Positions 1 through 9,361 are shown, numbered from the stretch's first letter. The stretch is 32,064 nt of DNA from Candidatus Pacearchaeota archaeon (GCA_016211995.1 JACRHU010000045.1:1-32064), one strand, 5' to 3'. Numbers and translations: made by a program. The notes: a model not told the origin generated them from the letters alone.

Positions 1-654
1 CTAAGAAGAGCTAAACTTAGCCTTTTTTCTGAACCAGTTTGGGGCTACGCCCGATAGTATGCCGCCTAAAAAAGAAGTGAATCCAAATCCAAGTAATAAT
101 GCTGGTAAAAATGTTGCAGAAAAAAGTGATGTATCAGAGGCATTGCCTACTTTATTATAAAAATTCATTGCTGTTTTGACATCTGGTGGCTGTATTTGCA
201 TTGCTTTGACATCTTTTCTATTTATCGGAGTTGCTGTATAAACAGTTAATGCTTTCTCACTTTGATAGAAATCTCTTAATGCATTCATTCCAAGAAGTGC
301 CCCAGGCATCATGAGTACTCCTGAAGCTGCTAATAAAAGGGGGCTTTTATCTATCATTTTGCCATATTCTCTGTCTGCAAAATCCTGCAACTCAAAATCT
401 TTTTTAGTCATAATATTATAAGCTTCTTTTTTAGATTCAACTGGCTTTATAGAGCAGAATCCAACTTTGTCTGGATAGAAATTTGCTTCTATTGTGTCTC
501 CTCTAGCACGCAGATAATAAGAAAGAAAAGGATATTTGGGTCTGTTAGGTACAAACGGAATATTTGTTATTGTCTCTACTTCAAATCCTGCCTCTTTTAT
601 TTTTGCTTCAAGTTGCTTTGGATCTTTTGATCTCCATGAATAACTTGTAATCAT
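1..654 (-). CDS. hypothetical membrane protein
   Basis: Intact ORF with start ATG at 654 and stop at window position 1-3; two hydrophobic segments (LLLAASGVLMMPGALLGM, FLPALLLGFGFTSFLGGILSGV). Confidence 0.6.
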   Translation of the reverse strand: MITSYSWRSKDPKQLEAKIKEAGFEVETITNIPFVPNRPKYPFLSYYLRARGDTIEANFYPDKVGFCSIKPVESKKEAYNIMTKKDFELQDFADREYGKMIDKSPLLLAASGVLMMPGALLGMNALRDFYQSEKALTVYTATPINRKDVKAMQIQPPDVKTAMNFYNKVGNASDTSLFSATFLPALLLGFGFTSFLGGILSGVAPNWFRKKAKFSSS

Positions 655-691
655 GCTTATTGAAAGAAAAAAGAGTATAAATATTTTACTT

Positions 692-1378
692 TTATTTATT
701 TTTGCTGGTTAAGAGGAGATATGCTTTATTTTCTTTCTCATTAAATCTTGGAGTGCAGTTTCCTTTTTTTATGAAGTCTAACATTTCTTTTGGAGAGTTT
801 AGTGAGGGAAATTCTGTGTATGCCCTTTTTATACTCCTTCTTTGATGAGTATCAGAACCTCCTATCAAAGCTATTTTTCTTCCTTTAGCTTCTTCAATCC
901 TAAGGCCATATTCAAAACCGCTCCTTCCTTGTGCTATTTGAAACCCATTGTAAACTTCAACTCCATCAAGATATGATGCTATTTGTGAAGCTAAGTCTAT
1001 TGTTTGTGAAGTGCCATAAAAAGGATTAGAGTTTGGATGCGCCCAGATAATTGCGTGGGGGTCTTGTACTTCTTCTAATTTTTTAATTAAATCTTTGAGA
1101 TTGTAATTTCTTTCTAAATGGTTAAGAAAACACAGGTCTTGTGTATAAATTAAAAAATCCCCATGGCTTGGAGTTGTTACTTCAATTCCTGGAAATATTT
1201 TTTCTCTTATTTCAGGAAAATTGCTTTTGAGGTACATATAGCCTGTTAAAGAGCCATGGTCTGTTATACAAAAGTAGTCTAAATCTGATTGTTTTATGGC
1301 TTCAGCTATTTCATTCCAGCTGCTCCATGATGTGCAGCTTGATTCTTTGGTATGAAAATGCATTTCTATGTTTGTCAT
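692..1378 (-). CDS. PHP-domain metal-dependent phosphoesterase
   Basis: N-terminal EMHFHTKESSCTSW, then FCITDHGSLTGY, PGIEVTTPSHGDFLIY, WAHPNSNPF, GGSDTHQ: PHP motif series. Confidence 0.85.
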   Translation of the reverse strand: MTNIEMHFHTKESSCTSWSSWNEIAEAIKQSDLDYFCITDHGSLTGYMYLKSNFPEIREKIFPGIEVTTPSHGDFLIYTQDLCFLNHLERNYNLKDLIKKLEEVQDPHAIIWAHPNSNPFYGTSQTIDLASQIASYLDGVEVYNGFQIAQGRSGFEYGLRIEEAKGRKIALIGGSDTHQRRSIKRAYTEFPSLNSPKEMLDFIKKGNCTPRFNEKENKAYLLLTSKNK

Positions 1379-1385
1379 TTTTTAT

Positions 1386-1451
1386 ATTAGTAAGGCCAAG
1401 TGATTGACTATCACTTGCTAGCACCAAAGGGGTCAGCTTTGGTTTACTAAT
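1386..1451. other. predicted three-way-junction structured element
   Basis: Outer stem ATTAGTAA/TTACTAAT (8 bp), inner hairpins CAAGTGAT-TGACT-ATCACTTG (8 bp) and CCAAAG-GGGTCAG-CTTTGG (6 bp), all perfectly complementary. Confidence 0.55.
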
Positions 1452-1505
1452 TACCTAACCAAATATATTGAAAAGATTTATAAAATCTTGCATTAGTGTA
1501 TATAC

Positions 1506-2462
1506 ATGGAAGAAAGATGCATTATTCTTGCAGAAAGGCAAGGAAATGCTTGGAATTTTGCTTATTCTGTTTATGAGAAACTAAAAAATAAAGAAGATAA
1601 TATTGTATTAGGAGAGATAGAAATTAAAAGGTTTAATGATGGAGAGATAAAACCAAAAATTAAAGAGAATGTAAGAAAGGCTAACTGTTTTTTTATTCAT
1701 GATTCAAGCAAGCCTGCTGCAGAATGGTTCTTAGAACTTGCCCTGATTAATGAAGCAATGCGTAATTCTTCTGCAAAAGAGATAACAGATGTCCTTCCTT
1801 ATTTCAGGTTTGCAAGACAGGACAGAAAAGATGAATCAAGAACAAGCATAAACGCGAAGGTTGTTGCAAATATGATTGATTTATATGCAAATAGGGTTAT
1901 AACCTCTGAGCTGCATTCTCCTCAGATACAAGGATTTTTCAAAAATCCTGCTGATAATCTTTATGCTTTTCCTGTTGTAATAGACTATCTGAAAGAAAAA
2001 CATCCTGAAGTGCTGGAAAACATTGTTATTGCTTCGCCTGATGCTGGTGGAGCAGTAAGGGCGAGAGCATTTGCCAGCAGATTAGAAATAGAAGAGATAG
2101 TTGTTGGCTACAAAGTAAGAAAAACAGCAGGAGAGGTCGCAGAATTCAGACTGCTTGGTGATGTTTCAGGTAAAAATGTTCTGATTGTGGATGATATAAT
2201 TGATTCTGGAAAAACACTTATAAGTGCTGCAAATAGAATTGAGCTCGATGGAGGAAAGCAGGTTTATACTTATTGCACCCATGGGATTTTCAGCGGAGAT
2301 GCTAGAGAGAAGTTAACTAGCTGCTTTGATAATGTCTTTGTCAGTGATACAATCCCACAGCCAGTATACTCTGGAATAGAAGTTATAAGCTTGGTAGACT
2401 TATTTGCAGAGGCTATCTATAGGGTGAATAATGGAGAGCCTTTAAGCCAGCTTTTTGAATAG
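1506..2462 (+). CDS. prs: ribose-phosphate pyrophosphokinase
   Basis: FNDGEI, DVLPYFRFARQDRK, PRPP-binding loop NVLIVDDIIDSGKT. Confidence 0.92.
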   Translation: MEERCIILAERQGNAWNFAYSVYEKLKNKEDNIVLGEIEIKRFNDGEIKPKIKENVRKANCFFIHDSSKPAAEWFLELALINEAMRNSSAKEITDVLPYFRFARQDRKDESRTSINAKVVANMIDLYANRVITSELHSPQIQGFFKNPADNLYAFPVVIDYLKEKHPEVLENIVIASPDAGGAVRARAFASRLEIEEIVVGYKVRKTAGEVAEFRLLGDVSGKNVLIVDDIIDSGKTLISAANRIELDGGKQVYTYCTHGIFSGDAREKLTSCFDNVFVSDTIPQPVYSGIEVISLVDLFAEAIYRVNNGEPLSQLFE

Positions 2463-2508
2463 CTTACTTGAATAAATTTAAAAAGATAAAACCTACTTCT
2501 TTTATTGT

Positions 2509-3480
2509 ATGAAAATCAAAGTTAGACTAAAACCAAGTTATGAGATTGAAATAAAAGAAGGCCTCATTCAAAATAATGGGCTTCCTGATGGATTTGTAAT
2601 CGCAGATAAAAATGTTTTTGAAAGGTATAAGTGTTTGATTGGGGGAAGAAGATGTATTATTGAAGCAGGAGAGGCGAGCAAGTCTGTTGAAAACTATAAA
2701 ATTGTAGCAGAAAGATTAAGTGGGACGAATGAAGAAAGGATTATTGCTTTTGGTGGTGGAGTTGTTGGTGATTTGGCAGGATTTGTTGCTTCTACATACA
2801 AAAGAGGTATTGGATTAATGCATGTTCCAACAACCTTGCTTGCTATGGTTGATTCAAGCATTGGTGGAAAAAATGGTATTAATATTGGAGAAAAGAAAAA
2901 TTATCTTGGGACAATTTATCAGCCTCAACGAGTTTTAATAGACCCTTTATTTCTTGAAACTCTTCCAGATAATGAATTTAAAAATGGTTTAGCTGAAGTA
3001 ATTAAATATGGGTTTATTTTCAATAGACCCAGATTAGAATTGCTAGGAGATAAAATAGAAAAAGATGATGAGGATCTTGATGAGATGGTTTTTCAATGTT
3101 GCAGAAATAAGTCAAGAGTTGTTGAAATAGATGAAAAAGATAGACATTACAGGCATGTATTAAATTTTGGCCATACAATCGGCCATGCAATTGAACTGCT
3201 TTCAAATTTGTCACATGGAGAGGCAATTTCTATTGGAATGGCAAAAGAAGCAAAACTTGGAGAAAGATTAGGAATAGCAAAAAGAGGGAAACGCGAAGAG
3301 CTTAAAAGAGCCCTGATAACAAATGGGCTGCCAACTCAGTTTCCTTCTGGTATTGATAAAGAAAAAATGTTTGAACTAATGAACTATGATAAAAAGGGCT
3401 CTTTTATTTTTGCTTTGGACAGAAAAAATTATGCTATTAATATAGATGAAACAGTTGTAAGAGAGCTTTTAATAAAGTAA
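2509..3480 (+). CDS. aroB: 3-dehydroquinate synthase (class I AroB type)
   Basis: GGGVVGDLAGFVASTYKRGI, HVPTTLLAMVDSSIGGKNGIN, LAEVIKYG, LNFGHTIGHAIE. Confidence 0.93.
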   Translation: MKIKVRLKPSYEIEIKEGLIQNNGLPDGFVIADKNVFERYKCLIGGRRCIIEAGEASKSVENYKIVAERLSGTNEERIIAFGGGVVGDLAGFVASTYKRGIGLMHVPTTLLAMVDSSIGGKNGINIGEKKNYLGTIYQPQRVLIDPLFLETLPDNEFKNGLAEVIKYGFIFNRPRLELLGDKIEKDDEDLDEMVFQCCRNKSRVVEIDEKDRHYRHVLNFGHTIGHAIELLSNLSHGEAISIGMAKEAKLGERLGIAKRGKREELKRALITNGLPTQFPSGIDKEKMFELMNYDKKGSFIFALDRKNYAINIDETVVRELLIK

Positions 3481-3481
3481 T

Positions 3482-4201
3482 ATGGAAATTTTAAAGGGAA
3501 TAGAGATAAAGGGGCTTTCTTTAATTCTTAAAAAAGCTAGAAAAAAGATTCTTGTACTCGCTGACTTGCATATTGGTTATGAATATGCTTTAAATAAGCA
3601 AGGCATTCTTGTTCCAAGGCAACAATTTAAAGAAACCCTAGAAAAACTAAAAAAAATTTTTGATTCTGTTGGAAAAATTGATATTGTGGTTATAAATGGC
3701 GATTTAAAACATGAATTTGGTGAAATCTCTAATCAGGAATGGAGTGAAACTTTGAAAATTTTTGACTTTTTATCTGAAAAATGCAAGAAAATTATACTTA
3801 TTAAAGGAAATCATGATACAATTCTTGAGCCACTTGCAAAAAAGCGAAATTTAGAGATAAAAGAGTTTGTCTGTTTTGATGATTTATGTATACTTCATGG
3901 AGATAAAATTCTACTTAATAAAGAAATTTATGTGAGCAAGATATTAATTATTGGACACGAGCATCCTGCGATCTCTTTGCAAGAAGGTGCAAAGCAAGAG
4001 ATTTACAAGTGTTTCTTACTTGGAAAATGGAAAGATAAAAAACTTATTATTCAGCCAAGCTTTTTGCCTATAATTGAAGGCACTGACATAAAAAGAGAAA
4101 GGCTTCTAAGCCCGTATCTACAACAAAATCTAAAAAATTTTGAGACGTTTATTATTGCTGACAGGGTTTATAGATTTGGAAAATTAAAAAATATAAAGTA
4201 G
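3482..4201 (+). CDS. metallophosphoesterase, ICC-like (COG1407-type)
   Basis: LADLHIGYE, NGDLKHEFG, IKGNHD, LHGDK, IIGHEHP calcineurin-like phosphoesterase motifs. Confidence 0.85.
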   Translation: MEILKGIEIKGLSLILKKARKKILVLADLHIGYEYALNKQGILVPRQQFKETLEKLKKIFDSVGKIDIVVINGDLKHEFGEISNQEWSETLKIFDFLSEKCKKIILIKGNHDTILEPLAKKRNLEIKEFVCFDDLCILHGDKILLNKEIYVSKILIIGHEHPAISLQEGAKQEIYKCFLLGKWKDKKLIIQPSFLPIIEGTDIKRERLLSPYLQQNLKNFETFIIADRVYRFGKLKNIK

Positions 4202-4203
4202 TA

Positions 4204-4608
4204 TCATTTCTCTATATTAAAATATCTCAAAATTTCTTCTGGAAGCAATTTTATATTCTCTGAATCAAAAAAATAGTGTGCCCAATTTTTATAAACCCAT
4301 CTAAGCTCTGTAAGCTCTCCATCTTCAGGAAGTTTAAACTCATTAGAATTAGAAGAACATTCATACCAGTTAACTTCATCTTGATTAATTATATTCTTAG
4401 CGAGAAATTTTTCAATTTTTATTTCTAAACCAGATTCTTCTTTAATCTCCCTTTTAAGAGCGCTTTCAGGATCTTCATTTCCTTCTATCTTGCCCCCAAG
4501 ATTATGCCATTTCCCTCCTAAGTTATGGGGGTGTTCTCCTTCTTTTTTCTTGCCTAACAAAACTTTATCTCTTTCTAAATTTTTAATAATGCCTACTATA
4601 TATCTCAT
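4204..4608 (-). CDS. NUDIX hydrolase
   Basis: Nudix box GGKIEGNEDPESALKREIKEESGLEI. Confidence 0.9.
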   Translation of the reverse strand: MRYIVGIIKNLERDKVLLGKKKEGEHPHNLGGKWHNLGGKIEGNEDPESALKREIKEESGLEIKIEKFLAKNIINQDEVNWYECSSNSNEFKLPEDGELTELRWVYKNWAHYFFDSENIKLLPEEILRYFNIEK

Positions 4609-4634
4609 GCTCTTGAGGATAGAGCAAGATTAAT

Positions 4635-4660
4635 AAATCTTTTTAAATTCAAAAAGATTT
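4635..4660 (-). terminator. possible hairpin terminator after the HD-domain gene
   Basis: Perfect 10-bp inverted repeat AAATCTTTTT-AAATTC-AAAAAGATTT adjoining the stop codon. Confidence 0.3.
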
Positions 4661-6030
4661 TAGTGTTTATATTTTGATAATACTCTTTTTTCAAGATCAA
4701 AGTGGTATTTATCTGTCCCTTTTAATAAATCAAGAAAAGGATTTGTTATCTCATGTTGCACAAAATAAATTCCTCTTTCTCCTTTTTTTATACCTTTAAT
4801 AAATCCAAAATAGCCCTTAAGACCAGACAGTTCATTTGTTAAGTAGTTCACGTCTAACTCTGGGATATTGTTGGGAGTTATAATTATATCATCAAAGTTT
4901 TCAACATAAAGATGGGACAAAAGATTTGATTCGCATTTGCCCCTTGACAATGCTGTAATATCTGTAAAATAAGGTTTTTTGTAGAATTCTATAAGTAATT
5001 TTCCTGCTCCATCAGAAACCGCATTTCCAATATAAGAATCAAGGGCTCCTTCAATCATACTCCAAGCCAAAATTTTATAATCTTTTTCTCTATCAAGACT
5101 TTTTACTATATTATCTAGCTCTTCATAGCTCTTAACTCCTGGTTTGTCTACCTTGTCAAGTCCAGAAGAAGCCCACGCAACAACAGAACCATATTTAGTA
5201 ATAAAATCTCTTGTTTCTAGGCTTTTTTCATCTATCTCTTGTTTATTGCCTTTATTACAAAGTACTAAAAGGTCAAGTCCTGGAAGTCCAAGCTCGCTAA
5301 TTCTTTTTTGTTTCATTTCCATATCAGACCCGTCGCTTAATGCAATTCTTGAAGCTGCTTCCCAATATCTTGATGAAGCTCCCCCTATAAGTGGGTCAAG
5401 AAACTGAAAGATTCCTTCTTTGACTAATTTTTCAATTAACTCTCGCTGGTCTTGATTGTACAATAAAAATAATTCCTTTTTTTCTTGGCTGCTAAGATTT
5501 TTCCCAAATTTATCGTTTGTTCTGTGGGTTAATGCATCATAAAAATCTGTGAGACCTAATAGCCTTGAATAAAAATTGATCATAAGCTTTGTATTATCAG
5601 AGAAAGGAACTTTTGGTTTTGGAATATACTTTGGATAACTATCTTTCTGATGAGAATGCCCTCTTACAACTACCTCTGCAGTAAAATCATTTAATCCTTT
5701 TAGAAATCGATAACCATCTAGGGGGTGTTTTTTTATAATTTTCATATCTGCATCATTAAAACCTTCTGTTTTTCTAAGAATATCTCCATCAACTAATGTC
5801 TTTCCTAAATCATGGAGAGTGCCTGCATAAAATAATACTTTAGGGTCCAGATGCATATACTTTGAAATATCAAGTCCTAAAGCGCCAACTCTAAGAGAAT
5901 GTTCATATGTTGCTTCATCTCTTTGTCTCACTACATTAAGGAAATTAACTATTCTGCTCCTTTGTGGCTGTTGCAGATGAAGTTCTTCAAATTCTTCTTG
6001 CAATCTTTGATCAAGATTTTTTGATTCCAT
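4660..6030 (-). CDS. HD-domain (HD-GYP-like) phosphohydrolase with uncharacterised C-terminal region
   Basis: YEHSLRVGALG, GTLHDLGK, KKHPLDGYRFL, VVVRGHSHQKDSYP: HD metal-ligand pattern. Confidence 0.75.
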   Translation of the reverse strand: MESKNLDQRLQEEFEELHLQQPQRSRIVNFLNVVRQRDEATYEHSLRVGALGLDISKYMHLDPKVLFYAGTLHDLGKTLVDGDILRKTEGFNDADMKIIKKHPLDGYRFLKGLNDFTAEVVVRGHSHQKDSYPKYIPKPKVPFSDNTKLMINFYSRLLGLTDFYDALTHRTNDKFGKNLSSQEKKELFLLYNQDQRELIEKLVKEGIFQFLDPLIGGASSRYWEAASRIALSDGSDMEMKQKRISELGLPGLDLLVLCNKGNKQEIDEKSLETRDFITKYGSVVAWASSGLDKVDKPGVKSYEELDNIVKSLDREKDYKILAWSMIEGALDSYIGNAVSDGAGKLLIEFYKKPYFTDITALSRGKCESNLLSHLYVENFDDIIITPNNIPELDVNYLTNELSGLKGYFGFIKGIKKGERGIYFVQHEITNPFLDLLKGTDKYHFDLEKRVLSKYKH

Positions 6031-6061
6031 TTTACCCCTATTAGTGTGACATAAAAGGAAC

Positions 6062-6397
6062 CTATTTCCTTTTTCTTTTTATATCTTTATAAAATTGAAT
6101 TACTCCTATTTGTTCGCCGAATCTATAAGAGAAGTCGTCGCGGTCCCAATGTATATCACCAATCACTTTTATTATTTTATAGAAATCTGCTTTAAGGCTA
6201 GAACCAAGTATATATCCTCCAGTAGACAGTCCCTTTGTATAGTTCTCTAGACCATCAAAAGATGAAGGGTGCCTGACTGTTAGTAGTACCTCAACTTCGG
6301 GATAGATTGGCATAGCATCAACCGACTTCCCAGTTATCTTTAACTTCAATTTTCTGTTTTTTTCAATCAATTCTTCAAGCCTTCTTATTTTCAACAT
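6062..6397 (-). CDS. hypothetical protein
   Basis: Intact ORF in an operon-like minus-strand run; no recognised domain. Confidence 0.55.
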   Translation of the reverse strand: MLKIRRLEELIEKNRKLKLKITGKSVDAMPIYPEVEVLLTVRHPSSFDGLENYTKGLSTGGYILGSSLKADFYKIIKVIGDIHWDRDDFSYRFGEQIGVIQFYKDIKRKRK

Positions 6398-6407
6398 TTT
6401 TACCTCC

Positions 6408-6617
6408 TCACTTCCCTTTATTTTCTGGTTTTATCTCATATCTTTTCCATGGTGTTCCTGTATGTTTTTCATACTCTTTTTCAGTCACTTTTCTAGTTCT
6501 GCCTGTACTGTCTATTATGTGTGGGGAAAACATGTCCTGAAACATCTCTCCAACACTCTGACCTCTCTCTGCTGGCGTATGGTCACAATATAACCTATCA
6601 CAAATTGGGCATGTCAT
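6408..6617 (-). CDS. small Cys/His-rich protein, possible zinc binding
   Basis: N-terminal MTCPICDRLYCDHTP (CxxC...CxH). Confidence 0.5.
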   Translation of the reverse strand: MTCPICDRLYCDHTPAERGQSVGEMFQDMFSPHIIDSTGRTRKVTEKEYEKHTGTPWKRYEIKPENKGK

Positions 6618-6734
6618 TTTGTTTTAACCTCCTGCTTTCACAATAGTATATTCCCTCTCCACTATTTATTTTGGTGTTGAACAAATTTGTACATCAATAA
6701 TAATGTTTATATATTGAGAGAGATTAGGAAAGTT

Positions 6735-7460
6735 ATGGAGATAGAACAAGGACTTAGAGATCTCGATTTTACAGACAATGAAATTAAAATTTACATTACA
6801 TTGCTAAGAATAGGGAGAGCAAGGGCGGGCAGATTATCAAAAGAAGCAAGTTTAGAGAGAACTAGCACTTACAATGGACTAAAAAGATTAATTGAAAAAG
6901 GGATGGTTTCTTCAACAATAGAAGCAAACAAGAAAGTTTTCTCACCTGCGGATCCTTCAAATATTCTTGAAGTTTTTAGAGAAAAACAAGAAAGAGCAAG
7001 ATTAATAATCCCCCAACTTAAAGAATTAAAAAAATTTGAGCGTGAAAAAGAAAATATCCTAAGGTTCAGGGGATATTCTGGAGTTAAGACTGTCCTTAAT
7101 GACGTTTTAAATTCATGCAAGGAAAATACAGAATATTTAATAATGGGATCTGAAGGGCAATTATCTGATAGGATGCCTGAATTCGCAGAGATATTTGTAG
7201 CAAGAAAAGATAGGAAAAGGTTAAGGGCAAAGATTTTAATAAGAGAAGGAAGAAAAACAGAACCATACAGCAGGTTTACACAAGTAAAGTATGTCCCACA
7301 AGAAGTTATTTCACCAGCGAATATAACTATTTACTCAAATAAGGTAGCTATTGTTTTATGGTCTAAAATTCCTGAAGCAGTTATTATTGATGATGAGAAC
7401 GCATCAAAAACATTAAAGGGCTATTTTGACTTTATGTGGAAACATGCAAAAAAAGGATAG
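6735..7460 (+). CDS. TrmB-family transcriptional regulator
   Basis: N-terminal winged helix LRDLDFTDNEIKIYITLLRIGRARAGRLSKEASLERTSTYNGLKRLIEKGMV, then TrmB-like effector domain. ORF opens at 6687; MEIEQGLRDLDF at 6735 is the more likely start. Confidence 0.85.
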   Translation: MEIEQGLRDLDFTDNEIKIYITLLRIGRARAGRLSKEASLERTSTYNGLKRLIEKGMVSSTIEANKKVFSPADPSNILEVFREKQERARLIIPQLKELKKFEREKENILRFRGYSGVKTVLNDVLNSCKENTEYLIMGSEGQLSDRMPEFAEIFVARKDRKRLRAKILIREGRKTEPYSRFTQVKYVPQEVISPANITIYSNKVAIVLWSKIPEAVIIDDENASKTLKGYFDFMWKHAKKG

Positions 7461-7500
7461 ATTAAAAAAGAATATAAATGAATTTTTCTTGTCATTTGAT

Positions 7501-7582
7501 GCCGGTGTGTCTGAATGGTAAAGAGCATGCCTCGAGAGCATGTGTCCGCAAGGATTTATAGGTTCGAATCCTGTCGCCGGCG
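7501..7582 (+). tRNA. tRNA-Ser(CGA), type II, no encoded CCA
   Basis: Acceptor GCCGGTG/CGCCGGC, D arm TCT-GAATGGTAA-AGA, anticodon arm CATGC-CTCGAGA-GCATG (anticodon CGA), long variable arm GTCC-GCAA-GGAT, T arm ATAGG-TTCGAAT-CCTGT, discriminator G. Confidence 0.95.
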
Positions 7583-7591
7583 TTTGAAAAA

Positions 7592-8203
7592 ATGATTAAT
7601 TTAGGAGTCTTGGCTTCAGGAAAGGGAACAAATCTACAAGCAATAATTAATGCTTGTGAAAATAGAGAGATTGATGCAAGGGTTGTGGCAGTAATTTCTG
7701 ACAATAAAGATGCTTATGCTTTGGAGATAGCCAAGCAGCATAATATCCCTAGTTATTATGTAAATAAAGCAATTTTTTCATATAAACTATGTTATGAAGA
7801 GGAAATTGTGAAAAGATTAAATAAAAATAAAGTAAATTTAATTGTTTTAGCAGGATATATGAAGATAGTGGAAGACACCCTATTATCCTCTTATGAAAAT
7901 AAGATAATGAACATACATCCTTCTCTGCTTCCCTGTTTTCCAGGAAAAAATGCTATAGAGCAGGCATATAACTCAGGAGTAAAGATCACAGGAGTAACAA
8001 TTCATTTTGTGGATAAAGGAGTAGATACTGGACCGATAATACTACAATCCCCTGTTCCAATTCTTGAAAATGATTCTTTAGAATCACTCACAGAAAGAGT
8101 GCATCAAGAGGAGCATAAACTCTATAAAAAAGCAATTCAGCTATTTATTGAAGGAAGATTAAAAATTGATAAAGGAAAAGTTAGGATATTAGAAGAAAAA
8201 TGA
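7592..8203 (+). CDS. purN: phosphoribosylglycinamide formyltransferase (GART)
   Basis: LGVLASGKGTNLQAII, LAGYMKI, MNIHPSLLPCFPGKNAIEQA, GVTIHFVDKGVDTGPII. Confidence 0.93.
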   Translation: MINLGVLASGKGTNLQAIINACENREIDARVVAVISDNKDAYALEIAKQHNIPSYYVNKAIFSYKLCYEEEIVKRLNKNKVNLIVLAGYMKIVEDTLLSSYENKIMNIHPSLLPCFPGKNAIEQAYNSGVKITGVTIHFVDKGVDTGPIILQSPVPILENDSLESLTERVHQEEHKLYKKAIQLFIEGRLKIDKGKVRILEEK

Positions 8204-8685
8204 ATATAGTATTGATAGGCATGCCTTATTCAGGCAAGTCTACCTTAGGCAAGAAGCTTGCAAAAAAGCTTAGTATGAATTTTGTTGATACTGATAGGTA
8301 TATAGAAGAACTAGAGAGAATAAAACTAACTGAAATTTTCAAGGAAAGGGGTGAGCGAGGATTTAAAGAAATTGAAGAAAAAAGAATTTTAGAACTCGAG
8401 TTTGATAATTCTGTCATTGCATCTGGAGGTAGTGTTGTGCTTTCTCCAGGAATTATGGAGCATCTGAAAAAAAATGCTGTTATAATTTATTTAAAAATTA
8501 GTTTTGAAGAGCTAGAAAAAAGAATAAAAGATATAAATTCGCGGGGAATTGTTGGTTTCAGGGGAAATTTAAAAGAGGTTTTTGAGTTTCGTGCGCCTTT
8601 TTATGAGAGATACGCTGACAAAGTTGTTGAAGTAAACAAAGAAACTTTAAATTATATAGTAAATTTTATCAAAAATAAAGTTTAA
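8200..8685 (+). CDS. aroK: shikimate kinase, P-loop AroK type
   Basis: GMPYSGKSTLGKKLAKKL (Walker A), FVDTDRYIE, FKERGERGFKEIEEKRI, VIASGGSVV, RAPFYERYAD. Confidence 0.88.
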   Translation: MNIVLIGMPYSGKSTLGKKLAKKLSMNFVDTDRYIEELERIKLTEIFKERGERGFKEIEEKRILELEFDNSVIASGGSVVLSPGIMEHLKKNAVIIYLKISFEELEKRIKDINSRGIVGFRGNLKEVFEFRAPFYERYADKVVEVNKETLNYIVNFIKNKV

Positions 8686-8689
8686 ATAA

Positions 8690-8734
8690 GAAACTTTAGA
8701 TTATCTAGTTGATTTTATTAAAAAAAGAACTTAA
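8690..8734 (+). pseudogene. second copy of the aroK 3' end (ETLDYLVDFIKKRT*)
   Basis: Codon-aligned with the aroK tail ETLNYIVNFIKNKV* at 8641-8685; 36/45 nt identical by hand alignment; own stop. Confidence 0.75.
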
Positions 8735-9174
8735 CCAGCATAATTCTTGCTTTGATTTTGTTGTGGCCCAAGCCTTGGCAAAGGAATATGAGAAGGAAGT
8801 GCCAAATCATCTTCTAATTGTAATGCTCTGATATTACATTTAGTCATGATTGTGTTAAAAATAGCTAGCCTTATCTGTTCGTCTATTTCATTCTTTTTCC
8901 ATTTCTTCATTATTTCCTTTCCTATATCTAATGCTACTAAAACAAGAACATTTCCCTGAAAATTAACTGCTGCTACTTTAGGATCATAGATAACATCAAA
9001 ATTAAACGCAAAACTTATAACTTCCTTGTCTTTTGCGAGTTCTAGGCTTTCTCTCTTTATATCTAACACATCAATATTTGTCTTTATCTCTAGCTTAAGC
9101 TCTTTATTTTTTTCTGGTTTTGTTTCAAACCTTTCTATGCTTTCTTTCTTCAAGTTAAAACCAATAATTTGCAT
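8731..9174 (-). CDS. conserved-looking hypothetical protein, possibly SecB-like fold
   Basis: Intact ORF with regular coding character; SecB-like resemblance is impressionistic only. Confidence 0.55.
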   Translation of the reverse strand: MQIIGFNLKKESIERFETKPEKNKELKLEIKTNIDVLDIKRESLELAKDKEVISFAFNFDVIYDPKVAAVNFQGNVLVLVALDIGKEIMKKWKKNEIDEQIRLAIFNTIMTKCNIRALQLEDDLALPSHIPLPRLGPQQNQSKNYAG

Positions 9175-9361
9175 TTTATTTTCAAAGTATATTTTACTAT
9201 CTGATTATGACTTTTTAAAAGTTTGTATTTAAAAGGCTTTGCACATAAATGGGATAAATACTTCTTCTAAAGCTAATTATGTACAAAGCTTATTTAAGAT
9301 TTGGTTCTATAATTATTTAATAAAAGTCCAGACTATCTGATAGAATTGTATTTAGAAAAAA

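Noticed and set aside
7492-7704. Minus-strand ORF (GDRIRTYKSLRTHALEACSLPFRHTGIK)
   Set aside because: Antisense translation of tRNA-Ser; a well-known spurious ORF type.
9196-9341. Direct repeat ACTATCTGAT at 9196 and 9332 in the intergenic region
   Set aside because: Only 10 bp with no further context; not enough to call regulatory.
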